From Dastarcus helophoroides (lineage: Eukaryota > Arthropoda > Insecta > Coleoptera > Bothrideridae), in contig CM053326.1 of assembly GCA_028583605.1 (NCBI GenBank), forward strand, positions 12,486,587 to 12,550,586: a DNA stretch of 64,000 nt, written 5' to 3'. The translations under genes were made by a program, and so were the position numbers. The number at the start of each line of letters is the position of its first letter. The first letter of the stretch is position 1. This document shows, one piece after another, positions 12,461 to 26,320 of the stretch. The notes below the pieces were generated by a model. The model was not told the origin of the DNA. It did no database searches and saw only the letters and a list, made by a program, of their open reading frames with translations.

Positions 12461-14430
12461 TTATTTTTATCCACTCGCAAAAGGCAACTCCATTATGCCT
12501 TCAAAGCACTGCGAGTAGGATGGGGAAACACGAATAAATGGCAATAAACCGCCTTCTTAAACAAGGATAGGTTGTAATTTTTGGAAAAATTCCGCTCGGT
12601 AGCGAGTTCCATAGCTTGGAAATTCTGCAGAAAAAAGAGTCTCTGTAGACAGAAGTCTCACCGTGTCAAGCTGAACCGCATAGGAATTTGCTGTCTCCGA
12701 CAGTCTTGTATGCCTCAAAAATCTTGACTTTGGCGGGATCAATCCTATTAGTTCTTGTGGGCATCTCCTGTGAAAGTACTTGTGGAAAAGAGATAAATCA
12801 CCAACCATCCACCTGTGCTCTAGTGTTTCGAGAGAATTGGTCAAACTCTCATCATCAATTAGGGCGAATCACTCTTCTTTGAATTGAATCCAAAAGAGCT
12901 AAAGTGTGCTTTGGGGTTGAACTCCAAACATGACAACAGTATTCTAGAGTTGGCCTAACTTGATCTTTGTATAGTGGGAATGGCTGATGAGGTGTGAAGT
13001 ACTTTTTAGCTTAAAAAAAAGCCTGGCTTCTGAGAGGCGGACTTAACAATGGCGCGCACATGATCGTCCCAAGAGAGGTTAGTGCTCGCATCCACTCCTA
13101 GGGAAGACAGATTGGTTCCCATCGGGAGGATTTTACCGTCCGTTACTATGTTTGTTGCATTATCCCTTGATGAGTTAGTTAGCCTTTGTTTTTGAGCATT
13201 GAAGTCGACCAGATTTTTTATAATGATTTCGAGATTCTGATTAATAATCTGTATTTGTTGTTTCCTTAGTCGATCTGAAGTAGCGACAGATGATGATTTG
13301 TCGGATAAAAAAGATAACACCAGGCTATTATCATCTGCGTAGCTGTATATTGAATTGGTAATTGAAGCTAAGAGTTCGTTTATGTGTAACAGAAACAGAG
13401 TGGGAAACAAGGCAGACCCTTGAGGCACCCCTTCATTAATTGCAAATTTCTCGGATGAGATGCCATCGACGACGACCTGAAGATACCTGACAGCGGAAAA
13501 ACTGGATATCAAATGACAGAGTCCAGGAGGAAGACCATAAGATATTATTTGGGCGAGAAGAGATGAGTGATGAGTGCCAGGCTCACACAATGCTAGCCTC
13601 ACCATGTTTTTTCTATAGCTGAGTTACAGATATGAGTAACATATGTCAGTAGATCGTCAGTTGAACGTTATTGTCTGAAGCCGTATTGCCTGTCCGAGAT
13701 GATTCTATTCTTGTCCAGATATTTAAGAATCTCGATGTTGATAACCTTTTCCATCACTCTTTGTTTTAAGAGAAAGTGAACAATTTGCTTAGGACAGGAG
13801 TCAACTCTGGAGTGCACTTCTTAAGAACAATAACGGGGATGCCATCAAGGCCAAAAGCTTTCGAAGTGTCGAGCTCAAGGAAAACCTTTCTGGCTGTGCG
13901 TTGTCTGAAAACAACTTCAGGCATCGAAGTGCCGATCTTAGGTAGAATAGGAGGTTCTGCGTTTCGAGAATCAATTTTCAGCAAACATTTAGACTAGTAG
14001 GTCAGCCTTTTCCTTAAAAGTACTCGCGCAATATTGTTGTTGTCATCGAGTATAGGTTGAAAATTTAAAGATGTAAAATTCTTTCCAATCGACTTGGCAA
14101 ATCCATAAAAGGACCTGGAACCGTTCAGGTAGTTGATAAGCTTCTGGCGCATTTTACGATTGAATCCACTTTTTGCCTCGTCAATAACCTCTTTACAAAA
14201 ATTTCCTACATCTACAAAGGTGGTCCGACTCTCGACTGCGGGATTATTTCGACAACGACGATATGCGTGATTTTTGCAGGAGACACCTCGTGAACATTTT
14301 TTGCTGAACCAAGATTTACTGGAGACAGACGTTTGAGATTGAGGAATTGAGCATTCCATACCAATCAGGATAGTTTCAGTGATGGATTTGGCGACTGAGA
14401 ATGGGTTGCCTGAGTTAAAGCAGGCTCCTT
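12460..14430 (-). pseudogene. Jockey-like non-LTR retrotransposon, copy 2 (YADD kept, frames broken)
   Basis: Minus-strand relic of the same element as at 5.65-7.33 kb, extending further 5'. From 14359 downward it encodes the linker between endonuclease and RT (WFSKKCSRG, FCKEVIDEAKSGF, SFYGFAKSIGKNF). Next is the pre-RT block (13766-13984), then an RT block (13006-13605). That block holds LPPGLCHL, GVPQGSALFPTLF, an intact catalytic YADD (near 13345), and DGKILPMGTNLSSLGVDAS. The C-terminal domain follows (12557-12844). The RT finger motif is degraded around 13610-13760, and frame breaks separate all four blocks. The 3' end again reads GCGAGTGGATAAAA. YADD here versus YADN in copy 1 shows the mutation in copy 1 is secondary. 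Confidence 0.85.
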
Positions 14431-16088
14431 GCCATATATTTATAATTGTAATTATTCATGTTTACATTACTTATTAATATACTACTATCTTTGTTACAGA
14501 TATGTAAAATTTCAAAAATTCATGATCTTATAATGAATTGAATCTTATTTTTCTTGTCTATGTATATGGTTTAAAACATTCTTTAACACTCACATTGATG
14601 GACCTACCTGTATGTCACACAAATGTTCTCAAACAACCTCCAGATTTAATTTGTTTATTCTTTAGCTTACCAAAATTGTAGCGTGAATAAAAATGAAAGG
14701 AAAAGTAACCGTCTTTAGATAAAAGTTTTTAAGTAAAATCTAACGAATTCTGTCCAAAAGATAATTACGTTGGGTTAAATACATATGTGTTTCATCTTAA
14801 TAGATTAAGTTTTTTTTGTATAAATTAGTAATTAATATTACCCAATCTGGTTCACCCAATCATCACTTTGAATAGTGTCTAGTCCAAACAATTAAATGGT
14901 AATCAATGACATGTGAGTCCTTAAAAAATGAGCAGGGATGCAATTTTGTATTCATTTTCATTAAAACATGCGTATATTTTACCTAAATACAAGCAGAAAT
15001 AAATTTCTTTTTCGTGTTATGTACAAAATAAATACTTAATAATTGTTAGAAACAAACTAATCCTGCCCAATTTCAACACAGCAATCAATTATATATAACT
15101 TTTTAAAATTCCACATATACACATACGTATTTGCGTTAAAATTGCAGTATGTTGCGCGACACATTTAAATTACATGAGAAAAAGCGCAGTTACCCTGTAC
15201 GAATGTATCGAAGAACCAGCACACTGCACACAAATCACCCCAAGAAAAAATCTAAACCGAACAGTATAAAAAACTATGTACCTGTCAAGAACAATATTTA
15301 TTAACGTGTTTAATAACGTGTAGGAAAACTCTTTTTGATTCATTCAACATGGGAGATTATTGCAATTAAGCGAGGATTAGGTACTTTGTCATCAGAATTC
15401 AAATGTGTTATTTTATTTTGTTTTGTAAAAAGGATTTTTGTCTTGTTGCTACACAATCACGAAACTCACTTAACATATGTAATACTTTGTCCACTTTTCG
15501 AAATCCAGGTATCGCAGAAAGTACAAAAAAGAATAAATACCTCTTTGATGGAGAATCCCATGTTCCACAAATTTTGTAATATCGTTTTGCGATAACATTA
15601 ATGGTTTCGAACAGCGAATCGCAACCACCGAGTCGTTACTCAGTTTTGAGTCATTAGTATAACAGTGACAAAATTATTATAAGATTTGTAAAATGAAATG
15701 ATACTCCTGGTCAACGCTCACCAGTCACCTTATAATTTTGTTAATATTTTTGAGTCGATAGGGCTATGAAGCGCAGGTTGATTTAAAAGACACTTGTACG
15801 AACTGACTTTTATGATCTTAAATAACCTTGAATAAAAATGTTACCATAGCTTAATTTATCAAAAAAATCTACTTTTTTTAGTGGTTTAGCTGTTTCAGAG
15901 TTATTTCCAGACAAACAGAAAGACAGATATATGGACCCTTTTAAAAATTGTTTTATGAATCTTGCATGTCAATAAACAGAAGAGCTTTAAAAAGACTATT
16001 ATTTTGGAATCACAAAGTGGCACTTTTGTTTAAAAAAATTATTATTGGGCATCTGTTGCATTTAAATACTTAAAGTATAAAAACATAG
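14431..16088. other. Non-coding AT-rich interval
   Basis: No gene or defined repeat recognised. Around 15885-15930 a phrase with 'cagacaaacagaaagacaga' resembles the short degenerate repeats often found at ends of LINE-type elements, but it is too short to classify. Confidence 0.3.
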
Positions 16089-16432
16089 TGTAACAAAATC
16101 TAATTATAAAATTTAGTAACTAATAATTTTTTCTAGGAAAGTTTGATAAGGAGAAGCGGCCACGTAATAAACTAAACGGCCGATAAGCGCTCCAGAAATT
16201 TCCGCAAACGATAAGCCTTATCTGTGTGGGTTTAGTCTAGAAAACCGGGAGAGTATATAAACGAGGATCGGGCTTTCCCTCAGTTTGTCAGTCAATGAAT
16301 TAGTTAATTCATTAAAGAGTGTTAATTAGTTGGTCAGTAAGTGAACTACAATTGTGGTGTTTCGAGTTCAGTTTGAAAATAAAATGGTTACAATTCACGC
16401 AGTATTAATCTTCGAACTGATCACGCGCAACA
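16089..16432 (+). mobile_element. Solo LTR of a retrotransposon, copy 1
   Basis: A 344-bp unit that begins TGTAACAAAAT and ends CGCGCAACA, the TG...CA termini expected of an LTR. Its structure matches the unit at 42211-42622. It contains a TATA box (GAGTATATAAACGAGG near 16251), a CAGTTTGTCAG initiator-like region about 25 bp downstream, and an AATAAA signal (16378-16383), which gives the U3-R-U5 order. The flanking four bases are ATAG and ATAT, an imperfect 4-bp target duplication. No internal gag-pol lies next to it, so it is a solo LTR, presumably left by recombination of a Ty3/gypsy-like provirus; the superfamily is inference. Confidence 0.7.
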
Positions 16433-17396
16433 ATATATACTCATCTGAATTAACTAACATCATCTAATTTGTATTTTACACCACCAAATATAAACTATTC
16501 TTATTTAGTGTTATTAATGAATAAATTTCGGATTTGAAGCCAGTCTACTGGCGGATTTCTTATAGCGAGAAATTATTATGAACTACTGATGTTCTAAGAT
16601 CTAAAATGGCTAAAACCTTCCTTTGGACCTTAAAAAGCCACTGTGTTCGTGCAGTGTTCTGCTTCAAAATTTGTGATTTATAACAAACTAAAAATATTCA
16701 ACATAAAAATTTGCGGTTATTTAAAGAAGTTTGTTTGCAATATAATATAAAACATCTCTGCGGACCCTGCACTCAATTGAGTGTAAGAATTGTTTGGTAC
16801 AGCAAATTGGGCAAACCCTTTGGCGGCCATTGCATTATTTCAAATGACCAGGTGCGGACGTCGAAGTATATAACCTCGACAATGGACCAAAACAACGGAC
16901 ACGGAGTCACTATTGTCCGAACCCTTGAAGGGCGTTTTGTTCTCTCCATACTCGGCGAGAGGAAATACTGATTAGTGAGCAATGAAAATGGGTCTTTTTC
17001 TTTAGTTTGACGAGCTTTATAATTAAGAAAATCATATAAATATACAGGATATCTCAGTGAGTGTTTTATTTTTTGTTATTTTAACCGCATATTGGAAGGC
17101 TTTAAAGACAGAAAAGCAAAAATATGATATTATTTTATCATTTTACGCAGAAGCCAACCAAGCTATAACCTCCCCCTCATAAAACGTTCCTGGTTCAGAG
17201 TAAACTCTCCTAATATGCACTGTCAACAAATTTTTGAGGATTATTTCGACGTAAAATTATTTTTATTTCCACATGGTTAAAACTAATGTGAAAAAAATTG
17301 CACCTGTTTTATATGTTTAGTTTTTTTAATGAATCGATCTAACCATAAAAAAATAGTTGTTATAAATGTGACTGAAAATAATTAACAAGTAAATAA
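16433..17396. other. Non-coding interval
   Basis: Contains an 86-codon open frame (16711-16971) with no recognisable domain and somewhat more balanced composition than its surroundings. Around 17040 is the phrase ACAGGATATCTCAGTGAGTG, like the termini of some insect DNA transposons, but a partner end was not found. Confidence 0.3.
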
Positions 17397-17593
17397 AAGG
17401 ATTCTAATGCACAGACCAATAGGTGTGAACATTTATTAGATTCGAAGTTCGGAATCCAAATACCGGTTTCGATCTTGTTAGATCTCGTCATTTTGGTATA
17501 TCCAACTCGATTCGAGATCGAAACCGGTATTTGGTTTCCAAACTTTGAATCTAATAAATGTTCACACCTATTGGTCTGTGCATTAGAATCCTT
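17397..17593. repeat. 197-bp near-perfect hairpin (fold-back MITE)
   Basis: Left arm 17397-17475 and right arm 17515-17593 are reverse complements over 79 bp with only three mismatches (about 96%). They are separated by a 39-bp loop. The arms begin AAGGATTCTAATGCACAGAC. The reverse complement of the same terminus, with a diverged right arm, occurs at 42835-42948, so this is a dispersed element rather than a one-off palindrome. No coding capacity. The high arm identity suggests a recent insertion or arm homogenisation. The superfamily is unknown to me. Confidence 0.85.
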
Positions 17594-19640
17594 GTCTTCT
17601 GGGAAATTGTTCCTAGAGAGCAACCGCTTCGCCGTGTTTCAACTGTTGGTAGTTCAGCTACCTATGATTCACTAAACACGCCTAGAGGGCTGCAGAATTT
17701 GTAGTCTAGGTTGCATTCTATTTGCATAAGTAAATAAAAACTAAAATACGAAATTTAAAAACATAAGACACATCTACACAATTCATGTTCAATGCCTAAA
17801 GAGCCGGATAGTTTAACTTCTGGCCATATTAAATATTTGTTACTGTCCTCTTGTTAAAATTAATGTCATAATGACTGAGACACTCTATATAAATTAACCT
17901 TTCCGTAGAGACTTAAATTATAGTTTAATGTTCGTGACTTCGGTGTAAAGGTGCTATGAACGTCAACAATATTTTTACTAGGTTAAAATTGACAATATAT
18001 ATCCAGACATGTTCGTTGGGCAACCATATTTATTGAAAAAATGTATGTCGAATATTTTCTATGTGAATATGTTGTATACATACATTCTTTAAGACTTGTC
18101 GTAAGGTCACGTCAATAGCAGCCCGTTGGCGATGTCGCATTTTGTGCCAAACTTCAGTCTACTAATACGATTTGCAGTTTTTTGATGCCAGAAGGTGGTC
18201 AGTAATTGTATTGCTTAACCTCTGGGGCCAGGTTGTCACATCGGTAAAATAGATAATCAAATGACAAGATTGTCTAAGCGAAGATAATTCGTAAATTAAG
18301 TTAGAAGGCCTTGCGGAGTTTATTGGAATGGAAACGAACCCCTATTTCAGCGTTACACGCAGCAAATGCGACGCGGATATTTGCGGTTAATAACGGCGGG
18401 TCACAAACAAGCCTGTTTATCACATAATACAGATGCTTCCCCTATGTATGTATGTGTGGATAAAACGCCCCCGATATACATCGCATGTGATGTGTTAAAC
18501 TCTTGACTTTTAAATTTTGTAATGTAGCTAAATGTAACTAGTGACTTAATTACGACCGGCCCCGGCTTTGCCCGGGTGGGCAATGTCTAGACTACAATGT
18601 ATGTGATTTACTTGTATAAAATGGGCTCAATAAGTCGTTTGGGTAGTTTATTCAAAGTGATTTATTTTATTATTTCTGCTATATTTGTTGTAACACTTCT
18701 TTGGGGTTTAAAATGTACCTATTTCTAGCATTCTCCAATCTTTAAGGTTAACAATTATGAATATTCAACAACAATTCTGTTTTAAAACAATTCTATTACC
18801 CAGTTTATTTTCCTGATATCAAAGTGATATATCAGAGATTGTGCTAACGTGAAGTAAGCATCTTTTATTTCTGAACATTTTAATTTATATAAAATTGGTG
18901 ACACTGGACATTCAATCAACCCAATTTAAAAAATCAGAATCAGAACAACGAACGAAACGAACAATGTTGCAGGTTTTTGATTCGACGGAGGCCGTCTTTA
19001 TGAAAAGGAAAACATGTCTGGGCGTGTATTATTTTTCATGTGGTGTCATCATTCTTATAAATAATCAAATCTTTGAAGAAACCAGGGACGTACTGGCTCC
19101 AAATTTTGTGACGGGCTTCCTCAGTCAGCGGCCCCTTCATTGGCCTAGTTACGATTTTGTCTTAGGGAGGGCAAAGGGTATGTTTCAATATTTCTAGGGT
19201 GGACAAGTGGGCGAATCATCTAATGAATTACAAGTATTAACAATTTATATTTCGATTTTTCTAGGGTGGGCAATTGGCTTTGTCCACCCATGCCCCCCCC
19301 CCCCCTAGCTACCCTAAGCTAACTGATGAGTTATTCCCTTATTGTGCTTAGAATCTAACCGCAAATCCAGTTTATATACTGTACTGACAATGGTGAAGTG
19401 ATCAATAAAAAAATATAGTAGAAAATTTGCATTTATAAATTTTATTGGCTCAAATAAATAACGTAGATTACTTTTATAGTAAAGTCGAAAAATGTTTTTT
19501 CTTCTGGAGCAAATATATTTTAATATTTCCCTGTTTCAGATTTAGAGCAAAATATTCATTTCAAGTGCCATGGGCATAGATGCCTCAATATTATTTGGGT
19601 TTAAATTAGTCGTTAGTCTATTTGTTATACCTTTATTTTA
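17594..19640. other. Non-coding, with two small islands of balanced composition
   Basis: No gene recognised. Two islands stand out: 18296-18425, GC-richer and apparently single-copy; and 18555-18590, which includes CCGGCCCCGGCTTTGCCCGGG, a GC palindrome-like motif often seen in repeat tails. A partial tandem duplication, TTTCTAGGGTGGrCAA, occurs at 19190 and 19258. It is followed by a 13-base C run (19293-19305). Confidence 0.35.
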
Positions 19641-20834
19641 ATTTAGAAAGTAATATTTAAAAAAAAGCTTGGCTAATGGAAAATATAATTTTAGAAAAGA
19701 TAAAATTGTAAGAATAATCTTAAAATTATAGAAGAGTCGAAGGAAAAATATTTGAATTTCCAAATTTACACTCGAAATTCGAGAGAAAGATCGAGTACTT
19801 CGAGATAAGGGACAAAAATTAAATACAAAAAAAAAGTAAAAGTGGAAAATAGAAAGTAAGAATTTTAAGGACATTTTTCAGACTTTCAAAAATTTCATTT
19901 TTTTTTAGAAATTTAGAAACGAAAATCAACATTTTTAAGTTGAGAAAAAAATTGAACCAAAAAGTAAAATCATTAAGAAAAAATAAACTAAATTTTGCAT
20001 TCAAAGTCGAAATTTTGAATAAATAGCTTGAATTTTAGAAAAAAATCTGGATTGAATTCGAATTTTAAAAATAAGAGGCCAAGCTTTAGAGAAATTGTTG
20101 AGATCTTTGTCGGTTTTGGAAATAAGACTAAAAAGTGAAGTCTGAATTTTCAGATTGCCATTATCTATTATAATAATATTATAATAAAAAATATTATAAT
20201 AAAAAATTTCAAGAAAATAATTGACATCTCGAAATTAGCATCAAAATTTCAAGGAAAGATCCTAAATTTTCGAGTTTATGTTCGTCATTTAGAGGAAGAT
20301 TTCGAAATTCAGAGAAAAAAAGAAAATTTTTAGAAACGTTTGAAATTTATTGTTTAAAGTCGAAATTTCGGACAAAACGTAAGAATTAGGGTTTTGGAAA
20401 AAGTAAATAAAACATTGAAATATTCAACTAGCGAATTTTTTTTTTGAAGAAAAGGCTACAATTTTGAAAAAATTACTCCACATTTATTTTTTTTAATGCG
20501 ATACCTTGCGTTAGACTCCTGGAATGGATGTCTAAATTTTGAACAATAAAAATCAAAATTTCTATAAATAGAAATTTATGCAAGTTCGATGTCGGAATTA
20601 AAAAATGTTACAAGAAAATTAAATTATCTTCAGATTACAATCAAAAGGAAGAAAGTCAACATATCTAGAAGAAGTCCAAAATAAAAGTTTTTAATTAATT
20701 TTTTGGGGAAATTCAAATGAAAACTGAAAGTACAAACACATAATTTGGTGAAAAAGAGTAAAATTTATGGAGAGAGTAACCCAGATTTATTTTTTAAAAA
20801 TTCTCTACATTTTGAGTTTATATCGGGAAATATA
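19640..20834. repeat. A-rich degenerate low-complexity block (AAAGTCGAAATTT-type)
   Basis: About 1.2 kb made largely of A runs and phrases such as GAAATTTTGAA, CGAAATTTCGGA and TTCGAAATTCAGAG. It is the same degenerate motif family that forms the giant fold-backs at 56-64 kb, here in the A-rich orientation only. It continues after the inserted MITE at 20835-21746, to about 22080, and again at 22880-23280. No stable frame is present; the predicted short proteins are Phe/Lys-rich artefacts. Confidence 0.6.
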
Positions 20835-21746
20835 GGGGAGACTGGGGTATTCTGGACCACGGGGAATTGGGGACCAGCTTCATATTTTTTTCTCTAATAG
20901 TGGTTGATAGCTACAAATAACTGTCATCAGCTCGCCTCATGTTAAGCCCATTTTCCCTTCAGTACTCGACTTGTGTACACGAACCGTTAACTCGCTTCGA
21001 TACCAAATAGAAATGGGATACTTCGACATTTTTTTTTTCACTTTAGAGTTTTCTCTAATTTGACCACACTCTTCGAGAACCAACTCAGATAAATAACGTC
21101 ATAATATTCGCGGAACCTTAAGTCTGCGACAGGAACATGAAAATTTGCATGAAGTTTGTATTGTGTTACTCATATGCTCATATGCCATATTGTAAAAAAT
21201 GACTTTGGGGGAATTACTGACCACTTTTGTCGTGGAATTACGGATCACTCCATTCTTTACATTCTTCACATTTCACAAGCGAATTTCGTGTATTTGATGC
21301 ATATAAGTGATTATTCATGCAAATTTTCAGCAAAGCTTTATGTTTTGGCAATTTTTAATAGTTTTTTAGTAAAATAATAATTTCGTTTCGAACTGATTTG
21401 CATTGCTATTTGTCACCCCACTTCACTTTGTTTCTCTTTCATAATAAATCTTCTGTATTCTGAATCAAAAACAAGAAGGTTTTTCTACTACATTTTTTCA
21501 TTTTTAATCGATTTACAAAGGGGTTCGTAATTCCCCAACATTTTTCAAAATCGCAAATAGGCAATTTTTGCGCCAACTGTTATAAGTTGTAATAAATAAT
21601 TTAATACAATTTGACCAAACTGTTGCGACCCAAATAGAGATTACTAGTTGTACTGCAAACTGAAGCTTTGAAATTTTCAGGAAAAAAAATTTTTTGACAG
21701 TTTTTAGCCAATTTAAAAAGGCGGTCCACAATACCTCAGTCTCCCC
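20835..21746. mobile_element. Non-autonomous DNA transposon (MITE), 912 bp, TA target duplication
   Basis: The left end GGGGAGACTGGGGTATTCTG and the reverse complement of the right end (GGGGAGACTGAGGTATTGTG) form terminal inverted repeats of about 26 bp with few mismatches. Both are flanked by TA (20833-20834 and 21747-21748). The motif GGGGAATTACkGAyCAC recurs inside (about 20860, 21208, 21233, and inverted near 21525). The interior has no transposase. It is inserted in the A-rich low-complexity block. The TA duplication is compatible with a Tc1/mariner or pogo-like mobiliser; the exact family is not established. Confidence 0.75.
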
Positions 21747-21749
21747 TAT

Positions 21750-23280
21750 GTTTAAATTACAATTAGTAAAAATCATTACATGAGATTTTGAACTTGAAAT
21801 CGAAATGTTTGATTTAAAAAAAAACATACAACTTATAAGTTTAATGTCTAAATTAAAAATAAGTTAAAATTTTGGGAAAAGATACTCGAGGTTTATAAAA
21901 AGACACGATATAATGGTAAAAATTATAAAATGAAAAGTTTATCTCGAAATTTTGAATTTAAAATGGAAAGCAATGTTAAATTTGCAAAGAAACCTGCTTA
22001 AAAACGGTTTATGTATTTTATGCTATAGTTTTTCGATTTTATGAAAAAATCTTTGATTACATTTAAAAATTACCAGATCACGGAACAATAACTTAATGGT
22101 TATTACATTCTTTGTTTAAAATATACATATTTTGGAAAAAATGATCTGATCATTTCAATTTACTGAAATATTGCACCACTAATTTGGTTATTTATCAACG
22201 GATGTGAATCGATCTAGGACATTTAATCCTGCTCTGGCAGTCATCAACCCTTCAACCTTCGCCTGAGAACGCTGGAAGAAGCCGTCATTTCGGAAATCCA
22301 TATCATGAAATTAGTTACTTTCGATAAATAATTGGAAATATAAAGATTCGGTCAACATTGTTTTTGAAAACCTAATTAATTTTTGGCTTATCAAATATTT
22401 TTTTTCTGTATCAAACTATATCAGTTTGAATTATAAAAGCTTTCTTATTTTTTTTTGCACCTAAACTTTGATCTTCTCTCTTTAGGGTTTCCAATTATTA
22501 AAATTGGACAAGTATGTGCTTATCAATTATTTATTTTATATACTCTTTAAACAAAACTTAGTGTTTTTATGAGAAAAAGTTTAAAATATTCATTTTTCAA
22601 TATTTTTTTCGAAATTTATGGAAAATGCATGAAGTATAACAGTATAACTGTTATTTTTTTTAATACCAATCGTGATGCCCTTTTTTACCCCCTGCCAAAT
22701 ACTTGTTTCATATTATCTCTGATAGATTACAATATTTTAGGTAAAACAAGGCACACTTAACTTTGTTTTATGCCAATTTCATATTTTTTATGAATGCTTT
22801 TTCTGCAGCATCTTTAATCCATTTAACTAAAACTTCCTACATTTTCTCTTTCTTCATCTTCATTCTTCCGAGTAACCAATAATACAGAGTTTGTACGTCA
22901 TAGGGAGACGAAGAATCTTCGAAATTTAAAAAAATGGTTCTCTAAAGTTCGAATGTAATGTGAAATTTGAAAGTTAAAATCGAAATGTTGTGTTTAAAGA
23001 GCGAAAGACCACACTTTAGAAATTAATTCGAATAAACTTAAGTATTCTTAAAATCAATGATTCTTATAAAATCTAGTTTAAAGTTGAAATTTAGAAAATA
23101 AAATCCAAATTCCAAGTTGAAAGTCGAAATTAGACACCAAAATAGAAAAGAAAAAATGTGGACATTTCTTAGTAAACTTTGTTTCATCAAATCTTGAGTC
23201 ATATTTTCAAAATTAACGTTAACATTTCCATATTTCGACTTACGCTCGAAGTTTGGAATTCCGAATGAGCTTTTGCACAG
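21750..23280. repeat. Continuation of the A-rich degenerate block, interrupted by ordinary AT-rich DNA
   Basis: At 21760-22080 and 22880-23280 the phrases TTTGAACTTGAAATCGAAATG and AAGTTGAAAGTCGAAATTAG continue the motif family seen before the MITE. The middle part (22090-22870) is ordinary AT-rich sequence without a recognised gene. Confidence 0.5.
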
Positions 23281-26200
23281 TTTATCTACTACAATAATAT
23301 AATCGCTTGTTGCATATCAAAATAAATAATTCAGTTGTGAGTTATAAATAATGACTAATATATTTTTTATTTTCATTTATTTATTGCATAAAATAAAATA
23401 TAAGCCTGTCTTTTTCTATTAATCGCTTCCACGAAGGCACAATCGAAATGTTGTGATTCTTAATATAAATAGCCAGTTAATTTCTATGAAACACGATATT
23501 ATTTGTACTTCTATATCAATAGACACAAGCAATCGAGCTCGTTCTGAATCAGAAATAATTTCTTTCATTGGTAGTGTATTGTTATCTGAGTCCAATAAAA
23601 TAAATTAGAATATATATCAGTCCGGTAATAGAGAAGAAAATAGCCAATTTTATGTCGATATCTTAGATTGTTTCCATTTCGGAAACATCGGGGATGATAG
23701 CAAATTGTTATAAGGTCTCCCTCGGCATATAAAATAGTCGGGTAAAAAGTATTGAGCGGTTTTCACCCCTTTGACCGTTGTCCACATTCTGGCCAATCGG
23801 GTCATTTCGGGCATGTGTGTGTGAAAGTTTCAACCCCTGCGCCTGGGCATTGGTCAGTCAGGGGTGCGGTCAGCTAGGGTTGACCCGGGGTTGGTCAGAA
23901 AAGCTACTTTTGTGTGTTTATATACTTTGGCTCAAACCTGTTTTAAAATATCTACCTGTGCCCTATTCTACATGTCTTTTAATATGCAAAATATTTTCCT
24001 GAATGAAACTTAATAAAGCTACTCGACTTTAACTTAATAATGAGAACTAAAATAAATTTACCTACTTCAAACTTGGTATCCAGTAAGGTGATCTATTGTG
24101 TAAAATCAATGATTACTAAATATGCGGTCAAATGCGCTTTTGATTGTGAGATAAGCCATAATATCAACTGAGAACTTTTGGCTAAATTTAAATAAACCAA
24201 TCAATAGTACCTTAGCTATTATTAATTTTATGTTAATAATGAGATCTAAGTCCTTCCTATCCAAGAATCTATTTGACTGTTTGATACAAAAGAATTTTAA
24301 AGCAAACCACATTCCTTTATTTTATAAATTTTATAAAAATGTTATACTAGTTTCTTCCTTACTAGTTTATGGAGTTTCAGCTGCAGTGTAGAATAACACT
24401 CGAGAAAATCCTGAAAAAAAAACAATTTTTTTTTGTACATGGACTGAACTAGACTGGACATATAAACATGGATTTAACAAAGTATTACTTCTCCCATTTT
24501 GTCGGAGTACAGTTCTCTATGTAAATATTCGGGGGCACCTATTTAAATAATAAACCAGCTGATAATTTCTATCACAAGCATTATTTCAGAAGATGCTGCA
24601 GCAAGAAAGTCTTAAAATAAAATTCAATTAATGATGTTAAGACTTTTAACCATTGTAATTAAACTGCCTCTTTATTATGAACGTGGGCAGTAGCTGAAAT
24701 ATTTTACTTAATATTCTTCGGTTGTGAGCGAATAGCAGATCAGCTTATTACTTTTGATATGCGATATTGATATGTGGCATGTATTTAAGCACAACTAAAA
24801 AAAAATGTCTACAATGTCTAGGTTTTTTTTTCATCAGACATATTTTGTAAAATTTAGAAGGTTTGGAGAAGCACCTGTGAAATATTTTTCATATGTTATT
24901 AAAATGAATTCCTTGTATTTGCTTCTCTTTGATTAATTCCGTTCAGGAAGGCATTATCCCAGTGCAAATCTGATGTCGCTTTGTAACTTAAAATTGATGG
25001 TGACCACTTTCTCCTAACTACCTTCGATCTGAATGAATTATGCAGTCCAACGTTGTCGCCTCAATTTCTTACGCACAACTTGACCGAAAACTTAATTGTT
25101 TTCGTACACCGCTGCCCTCATGCGAGTAAATTCAGATTCGAAGGATGGCAGGGGTGTAGCGACCGAGACAAACAGAGCAGAATGTTTAAGAGAACAATTA
25201 GAAATATGGATCAGTGAGGCTGATGATTGCGAACATCTATAGGGGGTGGTTATTAGAGGGGTGAAGGGGTAAAACCGTCCTGCTTGTCGAGTGTCATTAC
25301 GACACCCGGTCACATCGGGGGGTGTGCAACTACAATCGCAGCTGTTTTCAGAAATCGATATGCCACGCCGAGAAAAATTTAGAATAGAAATTGCCCTCAA
25401 ATGCCATTATTAAGCATAAAGAATCCTAACAATGTCGTTAAAATATATTCATGCTCGGCATAAACTATTGCGTGGTTTAATTCAAGTATCTATCAAAATT
25501 TAACTTTTTTAGGTACTGAATTTTACCAATAAAATCTTCAGTTCACTTTTAAAGTTTTATAATTTTAAAATCATCACAATAAATGTCCTAATTTTAACAA
25601 CTATTGCACTGATTTGTATAGAAAAATGAATAAAAAAAGCATTTATTTTCCAATATTTTCAATATTCCTATCAATATTTGCCTTTAAAAATTCGGTATTA
25701 TTTCTGCTGGGCATTTTTACTAATTCGCTTTCTTGTCTTTCTGTCTTTTTGGTGCAATCGAATTTAAACTAACTTGCCGGTTCGGTTAGATAGAAACTTG
25801 GAACTTTAAACATAGTTTGCAACTGGGTTGCAAAAATAATGATACCTGAAAACAATATAATATTTCATTTCGTTGTTGGAATCATACCAAGCTCTTAAGA
25901 ACTGTTGCCCCGCAGTTATCACAGATACAGAAAAGTGAGCTATGTTCGAACCACGACATCGGCAAGATATTCTTTTTTTAGATATTCTCTATATCTTCAT
26001 TGCGAAGTTTTGTTAATTCCATTCCTACTGAGTGGCATTTTTTTCGCCAGTTGCTTCTTCCATAAGTCTAAATTTTCAGTTACCTTTGTTCCTTAAGGAA
26101 TGGCAATCTTTTATAGATTGCTTCAAACAGCGTTAACCAAAATAGATAATTGAAAATTTAAGCATCGCAACTGGCGAAGAAGGGAATATTCTTTTTTATT

Positions 26201-26320
26201 AAGTTATATTTATATTTTTTATTTGGTTTCAAAAATAAATAAGCAATATAAAAATGTACAAAATTGTTTCTTGAAGTTCTTATAGATGTGGAAACTAGAC
26301 TAATGTTGATAATTTCAACT
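23281..26320. other. Non-coding interval with a GC-richer island at 25.1-25.4 kb
   Basis: No gene recognised. The segment 25092-25390 has balanced composition and an open minus-strand frame of 102 codons with no known domain. A compact GC-richer stretch also lies at 23750-23900. Both are better read as candidate conserved non-coding elements, or as parts of unrecognised repeats, than as exons, because no splice-bounded conserved protein emerges. Confidence 0.35.
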